A stretch of 64,000 nucleotides of DNA from Saksenaea vasiformis B4078. Its lineage: Eukaryota; Mucoromycota; Mucoromycetes; Mucorales; Saksenaeaceae. Below the pieces are notes generated by a model, which was given only the letters and a program-made list of their open reading frames with translations, did no database searches and had not been told where the DNA came from. Positions within the stretch are counted from its first letter, which is position 1. Every line of letters starts with the position of its first letter. The DNA lies in the NCBI GenBank assembly GCA_000697055.1, contig JNDT01001905.1:62001-126000 (forward strand), written 5' to 3'. Both the position numbers and the translations under genes were made by a program. Shown here piece by piece: positions 40,170 to 52,412 of the stretch.

Positions 40170-42260
40170 CTACAATAGTGTTTTCTTCTTTCCCCTTGAC
40201 AGACTTGGCCCCCAAATTTTGACAGTACAATCGGCTGAACCACTAGCCAAAATAGGTTCCGTAGGATGGAAATTAACGGTGTATACTCGATCTGTATGTC
40301 CTTCCAATCGTTGCATTAATTCCGCGCTATCCTATAAGGGGTGTTCATCTCGATGTTGATGATGATGTTTTGGTCTCGTAAACTTACCTCGCCTACATTA
40401 TACAAGTAAGCATATGGATCAGCGCTACCAGTAGCTAATAGAACACTCTTCTCCTCCTTGGGTTCAGAAAACTCTGCAAAATATTCGCCAGGTGATGGGA
40501 TCAAATCGGTATTTGTATAAGCTTCCGTAGGGGTGGTTGTTGACCGACTCAAAATCGACGAATTATCTAGATTCGTGTTACATGGGCAAGCTACTTCCTT
40601 CTTGTGTCGACTTACATCCACTGCCACAGTAAAAAGAGGCTTTGATGGGCCAGTTCTTGTTTTTGAAACCTTTGAGAGCATGAACCAATCTTACTTCCGA
40701 TTTTGGAGGATCCATGCCTCGGTCATAGACACGTATTACTAGCCATCCAAGGTAATCAGTACATAGCACTTTGCCCATGTACTACTACTCCTTCTTTTTT
40801 TTTTTTTTACTCACAGTTATCATAACTATTGACAGCCATATATCTCGGTTCATCGTAATCATCAACTAATAATAATAATTAAAGTCAGTTCATCCATTTC
40901 CAGCTAATTTCTGCATTTTACGTACTTGCTCTGCGGCTAGCATCCGTGCGTCGCCTTCCAATGGCGATATGTGTAATTGGCATTTTTCCAGTATCATTGA
41001 CGACGGAGGAGATGCATTGTTCTAAAACAGAATTGAGTCATCTCAATTTTTCTATGCCAAGATTTTTTTTTTTTTTTTTTTACGTACTCGATCGAATATC
41101 CCAGACTTTCAGAATGCCTTGCGCATCACCTGTAATCACATGGATTCCATCACGCGATGCATACAATGTATTCACCATGGCATCATTACGGATAACAACG
41201 GCTGTTGGATCATCCGCACGCACATCCACCATGGCAAGAATTTTTCTCGATGTACCATAATAAAACACATTGGAATCTAAGGTTTACAAAGTGAACAAAG
41301 CGCCCAGCTCAGCCCAAAGCAAAAAAAGCGATGTTTACTTACCCACAAAATCCCAGCCAACGCACTGGACCAAGCCTTCTGTTTCATAACTATTCACCAA
41401 TTTACCAGCTTCTACATCCCATGTCTTGCAAGTCTCATCGTAGGCGCCTGAAAGCAGCATGCTGGAATCCGAAGTCCACGCCAGATCGGATATATTGAGT
41501 GAATGGCCTTTAAGACATAACGTCTTTGGAGGAGAAGATGAATGGAAAACCCGTAGATCATCCTTAATGAATTGCTTACTTCTTTTTGTGCCGACGCAGT
41601 ATCCCATATCCGGACCGTTTTATCAAATGAACCTGAAGCAAGTAATGCTCCACTGGGTGAAAACTCGACAGTGTAGACCGCAGCTGTATGACCCTAACAT
41701 TCCACACAAAGTCCATGAGTTGCTCTCTTCTCTTAACTGCTGACATGTCATACTTTGAGTTCATAGCGCATTTGGAATGCCTTGCCACCGCGTGAGTCAT
41801 GAGGATAGACCGTGTCTACAATAGGTGTTGTTGATGAGTCTTCACAAAGGCACGCCAAGGATAATCATCATTTTGCTTTTTTACTCGATTGAAAGGCTTC
41901 GACATCACCGCCGGCTTCTTGCACTGCTTTTGTAATCATCTCTTGCGCGCTGCTTGTCATGGCTTTGCCTGCTCCTGGTTGCGTGTCGACATCAATGGCA
42001 AAGGGTCCTGGACGATAACTAAGTCCTCCTTGGGAAATAGAGGCGGCATAACGTGCAGAAAGATCGTAAATGCTTTTCTTGAGAGCAACGTTTTCTTTGT
42101 CGAGAATATCGACCTTTTGTTTAAGATGCTTGACTTCTTTGAGTAACTTTTCCACTTGCTGATCACGATTGACGCCAGCAAGGGATGAGGAGGTTGATTT
42201 TAAAGCACCAAGGCTACCCTTTGCGGGAGACGGCTGTCGTTGATTGGGCAGCGCGTCCAT
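40170..42260 (-). CDS. coiled-coil plus WD40-repeat protein
   Basis: Ten exons (41885-42260, 41754-41839, 41580-41693, 41343-41523, 41088-41276, 40926-41021, 40815-40865, 40616-40738, 40388-40566, 40170-40331) give 518 aa. Residues 35-75 form a heptad-rich coiled coil (VEKLLKEVKHLKQKVDILDK). The rest is a WD40 propeller with clear GH...WD-type units: GHTAAVYTVEFSPSG to VRIWDT, GHSLNISDLAWTSD to CKTWDV, a KVWDI unit, and a last GHTDRVYTVNFHP to VKIWGP. A 46-nt phase-1 intron (41840-41884) joins the coiled-coil exon to the propeller; without it the first exon would end in a stop and look like a separate 130-aa gene. It probably acts as a scaffold. I do not recognise the orthologue. Confidence 0.82.
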
Positions 42261-42678
42261 CAATAGAAAGCTTGACAATGAAAAAGAAAAAAAGAGAGCC
42301 CAATGCTTGCAATTCGTATTCCGCCATCGCCATTTTTCTTCTTTCCTATCAGTCAGACAATCAATTGCGTGCGTGCGTGTGTGTGTGTGTGTGTATACAT
42401 GCACCAGTAAGTGTTTACAAGCAAAAGATGGATCTTTTTTTTTCTTTTCATTGAGATGATAGCATGAATGAATACTGATTTTATATATATATATCCCAAC
42501 TAGTTATAATCAGAGGAAGTCCTGAAACGTTAACCCGTACCCAATAATAAAGTGGATACATCTCTCTTTTCTTTTTTTCTTTTCTTTGAATTAAAAAACG
42601 TTTTTCCATGCGTTGAAAAAACACTCATCCTAGATAGATTTTTTAAAAAACTTTTTTTTTTCTTCTTCTTTGCGAAAT

Positions 42679-42695
42679 ATGTGTGTGCGTGCGTG

Positions 42696-42737
<42 letters not shown>

Positions 42738-42776
42738 CGTGTGTGTGTTTGTGTGTTTGTGTGTTTGGTGCGAGTG
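42679..42776. repeat. (GT)n-rich microsatellite
   Basis: A long GT/GC-T alternating tract lies just downstream of the Pho80-like cyclin stop codon. A smaller related GTGC/GT tract lies at about 42365-42393, just upstream of the WD40 gene start. Confidence 0.9.
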
Positions 42777-42805
42777 TGTGTTTGTGCGGTTTCATTTCAG
42801 TTAGA

Positions 42806-43898
42806 TTATGGATCATGGTGCAGTGGCGTACTAGTGTAGATATAAGGATCTTTTGGAGAAACAGAATGACGAGGTGGCGTGGGTAAACGATAATGCTGAT
42901 CAATGTAACAGGATTGACGTCGTGGATAAGATGCTGATGTATTAGTAGTATTCTCCATCAAAAGCTCGTCTGAGTATTTTGATCGAGATGATGCTGTGGC
43001 TCCTCCTTTCACTTCATGGATGCGTTCCATCGATCGTGTCAGGTCATTATACATCACCGGCTGGTGTGTCTTGTGAGCGCCGAGCCTTTCCGAATAGGAA
43101 GACATGGTGTCATGCAGTGATTGCCGTGACTGTCGAGAAACCTGATAAAGATCACCGCTGAGCCGCCGTGGTGAAGAACATGGATCGACGAGGTGACCCG
43201 GTGTTCGTGGTACCTCGTTACTATAGTAGCTTCGAATTTCATTTCGTCGATTTAGTTCCTTTCGCTGTTCCTCCTCCCGTATCCAGTGCATCAATAGTTG
43301 ATCGCCATATTGCTGCAACTCATCCACTGAAACATTCAAGTTGAAATCGTTGAGATGTAAAAACTCAAGTTCGAGAGCATTTAGTTCTGCCACGGGAAGA
43401 CCTCCCACCTACATAAAACAGGGAAGGGTCCAGGTTAACGGCTTGTTGATAGGAGTTATTCCACAAAAATCTTCTCTTTTTCTTTACCTTTGCATACCGC
43501 GAGTTGGTGAAAAAGACATCGGAGAAGAATTTACTTGCCACCATTATACCCGAGATGACAAGGCGATGAATATTATAAGAGTCAATGCGAAGACCTGGTG
43601 TATTGCGCACCATGCGATCAAAGTACACCAGTAAACTGAGAAAACACTCATTGGTACAAGGGCAATACTTGAGAATGCGCACCAAGTAGGCTTGGATGTT
43701 GATACTGGGTATAGATCGCGCGTGAAAACAAGTATCTGCAGAACTGCGTGATTGTCGGCGTCTGCCGTCTTGATTGACCGCGTGCAATTTATCATTTGTT
43801 TTTGTAATGCGTTCCAATAAGCCGGTAAGCATCTTTATGGTATCTGAAGGCGGGTGTCCAGCAAGGTCAAATGGTGGTATCATGATGGCATTCGTCAT
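42806..43898 (-). CDS. Pho80-like (PCL family) cyclin
   Basis: Two exons (43488-43898, 42806-43408) give 337 aa. The cyclin box begins around residue 60 ([20 protein letters not shown]) and includes [12 protein letters not shown], then [17 protein letters not shown]. After the phase-0 intron comes [17 protein letters not shown], the distinctive C-terminal part of the Pho80/Pcl cyclin box. The C-terminal 150 residues are Ser/Arg/Tyr-rich and probably disordered. Family members activate Pho85-type cyclin-dependent kinases in nutrient, morphogenesis or cell-cycle signalling. The start ATG was chosen because it directly precedes the conserved region; upstream in-frame sequence contains poly-K/F residues of a T-rich leader. 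Confidence 0.88.
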
Positions 43899-46800
43899 TG
43901 TGTGGTTTGTTCTTTTTTTCTTTTTATAAAATAGGTGTGTGTTCGCCAGAGAGATGGGAGGAAGGGAGCAAAAAGGACGAAGGAACGGAAGGGGAAACCA
44001 TCTCTCTCTCAACAAAATGCCCTTGCAGTCACAAGTGCTGGCACAATGTTCAACCGTCGGGTTTTGACCCATTGTGATGATTCAGAAAAGAGTGTGTGAC
44101 CAATCATGGACAAGAGAAAAAGATGTTTAAGGCACTCAAAAAGCTCGATTGCCTTTTTAGAACATCTGCCCGCAAAGTGCCAAACCATGTGCTTGCAGAT
44201 GGGTCTTTGGAATCTTTTTACCTTTTTGTATCACTAAAATACAATTTGACTAAATAACAAAGATAGCCCTAAAAAAGCCTTTTTTTTTTCCTGCGTCCAT
44301 AACCATGGTCATGTACCCAATGGCGATTTATCTTATGACGCGCGGGTATTGGTGGTAATGCGGGCCAACCCATCATCAGGATGAAAGGAGTTTACCCAAA
44401 ATCGCATGTTGAATGCTTGTGAGGCGTTTTGCAAAATATTGACCGGGTTGTCCAACGGATGCTATCAGACAGGTTATTCAGAGAGAATGGACGGCGCTGC
44501 TCCCTGTTATAGACGGTTGGTGCTGCGCAGAAACGATGAGCCAGGAGCTAACAACCCACTATCAGTATGTACCAGAACTGAGTTCCCCATGATGCGTGGG
44601 AGCCCTAGGTACGATCAAAGTCTCACAACAGGGCCATCGTCGTACATCCTAATCTACGATTTCCATAAACATGTCCCACATATTCACACAATCGCAATAG
44701 ATCTGTCTGTCAACAAGGCCGTAAAAAAATCATCCGAAATGCTGCTAAAAGAGGATAAGCGTCAATGGAATGAACGCAAAAGCGGAGATCATCTTTTTAC
44801 GTAAAAAAAACAAAAAACCACAAGCGATTCTATGTCATCATTTGTAATGGTCGTGCGTACAACAAAGAAAAGAAGCAAGCGGAGCAAATGGATATGCAGG
44901 GTTCTCTCTGATACCGTGATCCTAGTTATGCGACTGGATCATTGGATTCCGTCCCTGTCCCACGCCTGGATTCTTCGACGTATCTATCATTTAGCAGAAA
45001 TTTTTTGTCACGTTGCACAAACTGAAAACACCTGGAGACGCCCCATGCGAACAATTACTACAAAAAGTCGGCCTCGAAACGAAACCAAAACCAAGCAAGT
45101 CGTAGTGTGTCTAGTCAAACATGCTGATTAATAGATCATCGTCAGCGAAGATCGGCTTGCAGCCAAAGTATAGATTATAGATTACAATGAGACGCGTGCT
45201 CGGTGATGACAGGATGGCACGAAGTTTTATCGCAGTCAAGACGTCCTGATCATTATCTATTGGATGAAAATTTTTACGGTAATCTGCATCAATTTTGCGC
45301 CCGTTGAGGGTAAGGAAGGGCTGAATAGATCGGTCATTACAACATGGATTGGCAATAAATGCATACTCCACTTTTATGAAAGTGATCTCTCAGTGGCAAC
45401 ATATGGCAGAGAGGCTAGTGTAGAAATTCATTCACGGTTAATAAGTGGAGAGATAATTGAGCGTCCAAAGCTCTAGAAGATAGAGCCGACGCGAAGAAAT
45501 GTTCTTGTTTGCAGGAACAGTGGTGAAAAGACGCGTGCTATAGAGGACCCAAAGCGACATCTAGCGATCTATTGTAATGCTGGAAAGGACAACTTTTACT
45601 TCAATGGTCGTAAAGCGATAATACAGGTGAAGCTATTCGGACAGAGATCCTGTAGCTAAACAACAGATGAAAAGCATAACTCCTGGTGTGTATATGATGA
45701 AGTGATATCCTTAACCGGATATGTTATTATGAGTGTAAAGGTAGAGGAGGATGGTACCTTCGTCTCACCGCATGGAGTTATGAGGAAGCATATTTTCCCA
45801 TTGGATCATGGGAGAATCTATTGTGATGGACCAGCACAGTGCACTTCGAGTTGATTAAAAAAAAAACGATCTATTTTCCCGTGCAAGTTCCAAGAAATAC
45901 GGCGCGCAAGGAAAAAAAAACAAAGGGCTACTTGCCAACGTCAGGTTTATTTGGGGCTAACGCCAAATGGGTTGAATACTGACGTAGAATTGTATGAAAG
46001 ATCCTGTTCACGGAAGAGCAAGAAATTGCTATCCCCACTAAGCAAAGCTTATGTTTTACATCATCAACATACAAACGGCTCTTCACTTCTTGGATGACCC
46101 TTTTTCATGGTTGGGCAAATGCTTTAAGGAACATTCCCATCAACCCTATTGCATACAACAGCCCATCAATCCATGATTGATCGAGCATGATTTATGCCAC
46201 GCGCTCCTTTTTACGTTGTCGGATGAAAAGCTCCTTTCATAAGGAGAAATTAAAACAAAAACCTTCTTTCTTTTCGGGAGCGTTTTGCAAAAAAAAAAAA
46301 AAAAAAGCTTATCTCGTAGTTAATTCATAAGTATCGTACGAGCTTTCGGAACTTGAGTAATTACAGAGTAGGCATCCATGAGAAGGTCTGATCTTCGCCT
46401 ATTCCGGAAAAGGGACGTAGCAAAGGATCCATCTCGGCGAGTGCACAAAGGAGCCTCCCTAAAGTCCATGAGCTTGGACTGACTTACACCGAATGGAATA
46501 CATGTAGCCCTTCCTCTCTATTTTTCAAAGCAGGGGTTCATGTTTCTGTTTGTATCAAGACCGTATGTCACTTTGATAACGGAAAATATAAGAAGTTTGT
46601 TGTCGCAGCTACGAAACACGTTTCAAACGTTATGCAAGGACCATGCTACATGATCAGTGCATTATTTGAGCATTCTTTCAACGAATCCATAGAAAACAAG
46701 CCTCACTTTAAAGCGTCCGCATTTGGAAAGCAATAAGAAAAGAAAGGAACTCCATTTCAGGAGCGTTGTTGATCGAAGCTGTGTTGTATCTGGAGACAAC

Positions 46801-47521
46801 TGCAGCCCCGGCGCTCTCTCTCTCGTAGACACACTTCGGCATCATGCCTGCGTTTCTCCGCACGAAATTCAGACTCAGTCCAAGACATGATCTTCAACTT
46901 CCGTTTGAACATAATGAAAGTGATTTTGGAATGAATGTCGAGTAAATACTTAGATGGATGCGTTTATCCATGCTATGTAGTACATACCCCATGCCTTTTT
47001 TTTTCTGAAAATGAAGAAAAGAGGCTCATAGGATGAAGTATCCTACATGATGATACGAATGGCCCACCGATCATCCATGCTTCTCTTTAATGCACAATCC
47101 CAGTAGCTCCTTCTTTGGACCTGTGTTAAAGAACGAGTGAGTGGATCCTGGTGCGACTGCAAGACTATCATCTTTGACTTTGAAGAACGAGATGAATTCA
47201 TTACCGTTGGATAGGCTTTATTCATCCATTTTAGGTCTACTTGTTCGTCCTATTCTATCTATTTTGCTTTTATTTTACTCACTATTGTGTCTCGCATTTT
47301 TCAAGAACCAGTAGCAGTAAAAGATGTTACCCAGTCAGAAAAGCAGTCTTTGGCAAGGAACGTCGTTCTGTTTCTCTTGTGTGAGTGGACCAACGTCCCT
47401 GCTTTCCCCATTCTCAACACGTGGGCGTGGCTTAGGTGCCACTGCCCTCAAAAGGTGAGATTTTCTGCAATCGAATTTTTTTTTTTTTTAGTGTGTCTCT
47501 GTTGTAACCTTTGCCTAACTT
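43899..47521. other. intergenic, 3.6 kb
   Basis: Several frames of 80-130 codons occur (for example 44406-44804 plus and 45111-45371 minus), but none shows a domain, and they do not splice into a longer product. Poly-A tracts are at 45856 and 46290. The region separates oppositely transcribed genes and presumably includes the promoters of both the cyclin and the deubiquitinase. Decayed repeat DNA is possible. Confidence 0.5.
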
Positions 47522-49414
47522 ATGACCAAGACACAGCCCGATCTGCTCCATTCTCGTCCGCGGAATGACAAACTGCCTTTTAAGAACAAAGCCATGAAGG
47601 CGGGGAAGAATCAGCGCCCTGTTCTTTTCGACAAACGTCGATTGAAGCCTCACTGGACCTTTTCGCGCCACGTCGGCCCTGGTCTTGTCAACGGTCAAAA
47701 TACATGTTTCCTCAACTCAGTCCTGCAGTGTTTGACGTATACGCCACCATTGGCTCAGTATCTTTTGGATGCAAGTCATAGGAAAGAGTGTAAGTTCCTT
47801 ACTCAGAATAAGGGAAAAAGCGACCGGGAAACTCATGTCCAATTTTTTTTCCTTTCCTTTTTTTTTTTTTACCGACAACAGGCGCTGTCCAAGGCTACTG
47901 TGCTTTGTGCTCCATGGAAACACATATTATTCGATGTTTTAAAGGTCAAAAAAGTGGAAAGCATGGAGCGGCTATTTTGCCTCGGTATTTTACATCCAAT
48001 CTCAAAGGTAAAAGAAAATTGGGGATTGTACCTCGGGTTGATTTGATTTTCATTTACACCGTCAATTTTTGTGTATAGCCTTGTCACCCACATTAAGGCT
48101 GCGACAGCAAGAAGATGCCCATGAATTTTATATGTTTTTACTTGCGGCGATGCAAAAATCGTCCTTGCACGGTCTTGGGTAAGACACAAACCGGGAAGGG
48201 TTTTTTTTATTTATATTTGGGAATGGCATTTCACCATGGCATAACAGCAAATTGGATCCAAAAGTGGAGGAGACCACCCTATTACATCAAATCTTTGGCG
48301 GGCGTGTCCAGTCTCAGTTATGGTGCCAGAGCTGTAAAGCGATTTCCAACACATACGAGGCGTTTCTTGATCTCAGTGTCGATTTGAATCGCGCGGATAC
48401 CCTAGAAAAGGCTTTGAAAAATTTCATCAAAGTAGATATTATTGGCGGCAATGATCCCGACAACAAGTACAAATGCGATGCGTAAGTAACGCAGAAGAAG
48501 AAAAAAAGGGGAATTTCGTAAGCGCTGACGAAGTGGGGCAATGTAGATGTAAACAAAAAGTCACTGCCGGCAAACAAATGACAGTTCATCAGCTGCCTTC
48601 AAACTTGACGATCCATTTGAAGCGTTTTACGTTTGATTTGCGGTATGGTTCCATGCGTAAGGTGATGAGCAATGTCAAATATTCCGAATACCTCGATATG
48701 GCGCCCTATCTTAGCAAGGGAGAGAAAGTGCATCCTCAACAATCACGTTACCGTTTGTATGCTGTGCTTGTTCATCTTGGTCATGGATGTGGTTCAGGTC
48801 ATTACTATGCCTACGTGAAGAATTCAAATGGAAAATGGTATTTGATGGATGATGAGGACATTTCTCCAGTGTCTGTCAAGGAAGCACTTTCCCAACAAGC
48901 CTACATGTTGTTTTACGAACGTGTACCTGCAAAGAACATGGAGAACGGAAAGCCAATGGAGAATGGAAAGCCGATGGAGAATGGAAATAGCGAGCGGATA
49001 CCGGAGGTTGAGCAGCAGCAACGCCGCGAAAAGGTGGATGAACCCAAGGAGAAGGAAATCCTTCGAGCAACAGCAACAACAACACCAGCAGAGACGACTC
49101 CGAAAAAGCGAAAAGAGCGAGACGAGTCAGAAGAAGAAACAATGGAGAAACATGCCAAGAAGACAGAAAACAAACAAAATGAAGCAGAAGATGATATTGT
49201 TGCAGTGCGACCACAGGATTGGATTGTTCGACCCATGGATAAATCCTTCCGATCGCTTCGTGGAGAGATGTCTCCGCCTACGTTTGCAGCAGCCATGGGT
49301 GATGAAAGCGCATGGACTGTACGTTATGTACATGAACAAGAACAAGAGCAAAAGCAAGAAAAGTCTTCCAAACGGCGGAAACCTATGACAGTGTGGAAAG
49401 TCACCAATCTCTAA
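47522..49414 (+). CDS. ubiquitin carboxyl-terminal hydrolase, USP36/42-type
   Basis: Five exons (47522-47789, 47882-48007, 48079-48178, 48248-48481, 48547-49414) give 531 aa. The USP catalytic domain spans about residues 50-330. The Cys box is VGPGLVNGQNTCFLNS with Cys62, and it continues QCLTYTPPLAQYLL, the USP36/USP42 hallmark. QQEDAHEFYMFLLAAMQ follows. The zinc-finger pair is CQSC and a split CDAC. The His box is GCGSGHYYAYVK, with the Asp in WYLMDDEDIS. The tail is basic and Gln/Glu-rich and includes a threefold hexapeptide repeat MENGKP/MENGNS (48938-48991). USP36-type enzymes act on nucleolar, ribosomal and chromatin substrates. The usual NLGNTC reads NGQNTC here. An additional upstream exon cannot be excluded. 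Confidence 0.9.
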
Positions 49415-49793
49415 GTTATAAAGAAAAAAAAAGCATTTTCTTTTTGTTGCATTTAGACTCTGTATATTACTCATTTGTTTTTTCTTTTTTTTTAATCTTT
49501 TTGGTCGGCCTTTCTTCTGCAGAAGACTGGGCAAAGTTTCTTTTTCTCTATTTTTGGTAATGATCTATAAAACGCCACTTATTTCTGTTAAGAGTACGTC
49601 AGTCGTTGTTGTATTCAGTAGACAATGGACTGAGATTTTTCTCAACGTTCCTGACCCTTTGTCTTTCGAGTCGTTGGTTAAAAAAAAATAGGATATTTTT
49701 TTTTTGTGTGTAGCGGACGATGAAAACAAAAGAGAGAGAGAAAGAAGCGGCGGGGGAGGGGGGAGTGCTGTTTTTCAACACATAACCGTCTGA
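49415..49793. other. spacer between USP and HARS genes
   Basis: This 379-bp, T-rich spacer lies between two same-strand genes. It probably holds the deubiquitinase 3' end and the synthetase promoter. A G-rich run lies at about 49750-49765. No gene. Confidence 0.45.
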
Positions 49794-51382
49794 ATGAGTT
49801 GGCGAGCTGTATTCAGAACGCGCATTGTCTTGCCTCACCGTCCATGTCAAGTACAATGGCGTCGTTCGCTCTCCATGAGCTCGGTCATGTGTCAACAAGA
49901 TACATCCCAAGTCGAAGTAAGTTGGTATAACAATAATTCATAGAAAACAAAGAAAGACTCATTCATTCATTCATTCATTGTCTGCAGAGTACCAAGCTTG
50001 GTTTCCAGTTAAAGACCCCTAAAGGAACAAAAGATTACAATGACAAAGAAATGGCTGTTCGAGAAAAGGTGTTTTCTACCATCCAAAAAGTATTCAAGAA
50101 ACATGGTGCAGTGACGATTGACACACCTGTGTTTGAACTGAAAGAAGTGCTGTCAAATAAATATGGCGAGGACAGCAAATTGATCTACGACCTGGCACAA
50201 CAAGGTGGCGAGAATTGTTCGTTGCGCTATGATTTGACCGTTCCTTTTGCACGCTTTATGGCAATGCATGGAAAAGAATACCAACGACAGATGAAACGAT
50301 ACCAAATCGCCAAAGTGTATCGACGTGATCAACCTGTCATGACAAAGGGTCGACTTCGTGAATTTTATCAATGTGATTTCGATATTGCTGGAGCCTATGA
50401 CCCCATGATTCCCGATGCGGAAATCCTTCGTGTTCTCTGTGAAGCGCTGGATGCCCTTGATATTGGTTCCTTTGTTGTTCGACTCAATCATCGCAAGATC
50501 TTGGATGGTATTTTTGAAGTCTGTGGTGTGCCTGCGCCTGCCATTCGATCCATTTCGTCGGCCGTTGACAAACTCGACAAATTGCCATGGGAGGACGTGC
50601 GACGTGAGATGACGGATGAAAAAGGACTGGATCCAACCGTGGCTGACAAGATTGGAAACTACTTGCAACTCCGTGGAGATGAGCCAGTCCCTTTGCTTGA
50701 CCGTTTGCGACAAGATGAGGCTCTTAAGCAAAATGAGAAAGCAAGCCAAGGCTTTGCCGATATGGACTTACTGTTTGGTTTTCTGGAAGCATTGGGAGTA
50801 CGCGACAAAATGAAAGTGGATCTTAGCTTAGCGCGAGGACTGGATTATTATACAGGTATCATTTACGAAGCAGTGACAACGGATGGCAGTGTGGGATCGG
50901 TCGCTGCAGGTGGTCGGTACGATGAATTGGTTGGCATGTTTTCACCGCGTGACAAGAAGGGCAAACCGAGTCTCCAAATCCCTTGTGTCGGTATGTCCAT
51001 TGGCGTTGAGCGAGTCTTCTCCCTCTTGATGGCCAAACAAAAAGCGACCAGTATCAAGAGCAATGAATCCGAGGTCTTTGTCATTTCTGTTGGCGGAGGG
51101 TTACTGAAAGAACGCATGGAGCTTTCACGCCAGTTATGGGATGCAGGTATCAAGGCTTCTTTCATGTACAAAAACAAACCCAAGCTGCAAAAACAATGGG
51201 AACAATGTGAAAAAGATCAGATCCCGTTGGCTGTGATTATTGGTCAGGATGAACTGGACAGGGGTGAAATTCGGGTCAAGGACATGCGATCGAAAAATGA
51301 TGCACAAAGCGGCGGTATTCTCGTCCGACGTAGTGAAATGATAGACACATTGAAAACCAAGCTTCAAAGTTTAGTGTTATGA
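49794..51382 (+). CDS. HTS1: histidyl-tRNA synthetase, predicted dual-targeted
   Basis: Two exons (49794-49916, 49988-51382) give 505 aa from the first in-frame ATG. The phase-0 intron contains a CATT repeat. After the junction come [10 protein letters not shown] (eukaryotic HisRS start), a motif 1 region, [27 protein letters not shown] (motif 2), [12 protein letters not shown] (HisA), [11 protein letters not shown] (HisB) and [12 protein letters not shown] (motif 3). An anticodon-binding domain runs from about VFVISVGGG to the end. The first 27 residues are Arg-rich, have no acidic residue and could be a mitochondrial presequence. ATGs at 49875 (residue 28) and 49887 (residue 32) would give a cytosolic enzyme. 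This matches the one-gene, two-start arrangement known for yeast HTS1. It is convergent with the next gene, with 51 bp between the stop codons. Confidence 0.95.
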
Positions 51383-51433
51383 TAGATACGTAGTTTGTAC
51401 ATAGAAGGAAAAAAAAAGTCATCATCATCATCA

Positions 51434-52381
51434 TCATACAAATTCCCTCCAATTTTCTGCTTTACGCATGTTCAAAAAGAAATCGCGTATGAGTGGTTCA
51501 ATCGTCTTGACAGGTCCGACAATGTCGCCAGTGTCAATCTTGATGAAATAGCGTTCCCCACCAATATCCTGCAAGCCGATACTGGTAGGTTGTCCATTCG
51601 TTGTCGCGACTTTGTAAAGCGCGTTGTCGAATTCTTTGAGAAGACCGAGTGGCTGTACAGTATTTCCGGTTCGACGAAGAAGCTGTGCACCTTTTCCTTG
51701 GTAATCTGCAGAAATGGTGAGGGTTCCCTCCTCCATGCCAGATTTTTGTGCGTGTTTTAAGATCGATCTTGGTTGTTTTGATAGACTTAGGGAGATGGAC
51801 TCGGGACGATCCCGTTTGCTGGGTGTTAATTGAGGAATAGAAAAGTGTGACTTCGTCAATGTTGGTCTTGTTTCAAAGGAGGAGGAAGAAGTGGAGGAGG
51901 GTAGGTTGCCGAACTTGGCGTTTTCTTTCTGTTGCTCTGGTTTATGTACTGATTTTTGCTGATCCGACGACTCATGCATCCGCTGTTGTTGTTCTTGGTG
52001 TCGTTTTTGTTCTTGCGCTGTCTGTTGTTGTTGTTGTAGTAGTTGTTGCTGTTGACGAAGTCGAGGATCTCGAGAAATGGATAATTGGAGTGGTGGTGTG
52101 GAAGTGGATGGTAATTGTGATCGTGGTGTCGAGGGTAGTGTAAAAGAGGATGTGGTACTTGGAGATCGTAATGCGGGTGCAGATGCAGTGGATGTGGTTG
52201 AAATTAAGAGATCTCGGGGCGGTTTTTGTACTTGCATTAATTCTTCGGTATAATTGCGACAGGCCTCTTCCAACAATAACGCGTGTTTCTGCATCAATTT
52301 TTCGAATCCAATATTATAGAGTATCTATTTGTAAAAGAAGACATTATCAGTCTGATATGCGTGTTGTTGTTTCTTGGGTGT

Positions 52382-52412
<31 letters not shown>

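Noticed and set aside
42552..42886. Cys/Val-repeat frames across the (GT)n tract
   Set aside because: Translation of a microsatellite; not protein coding.
45111..45371. 86-codon minus-strand frame with protein-like composition
   Set aside because: No recognisable motif, no splice partners and no start context; too weak to call a gene.
50153..50749. 198-codon minus-strand frame
   Set aside because: Shadow of the histidyl-tRNA synthetase coding sequence.
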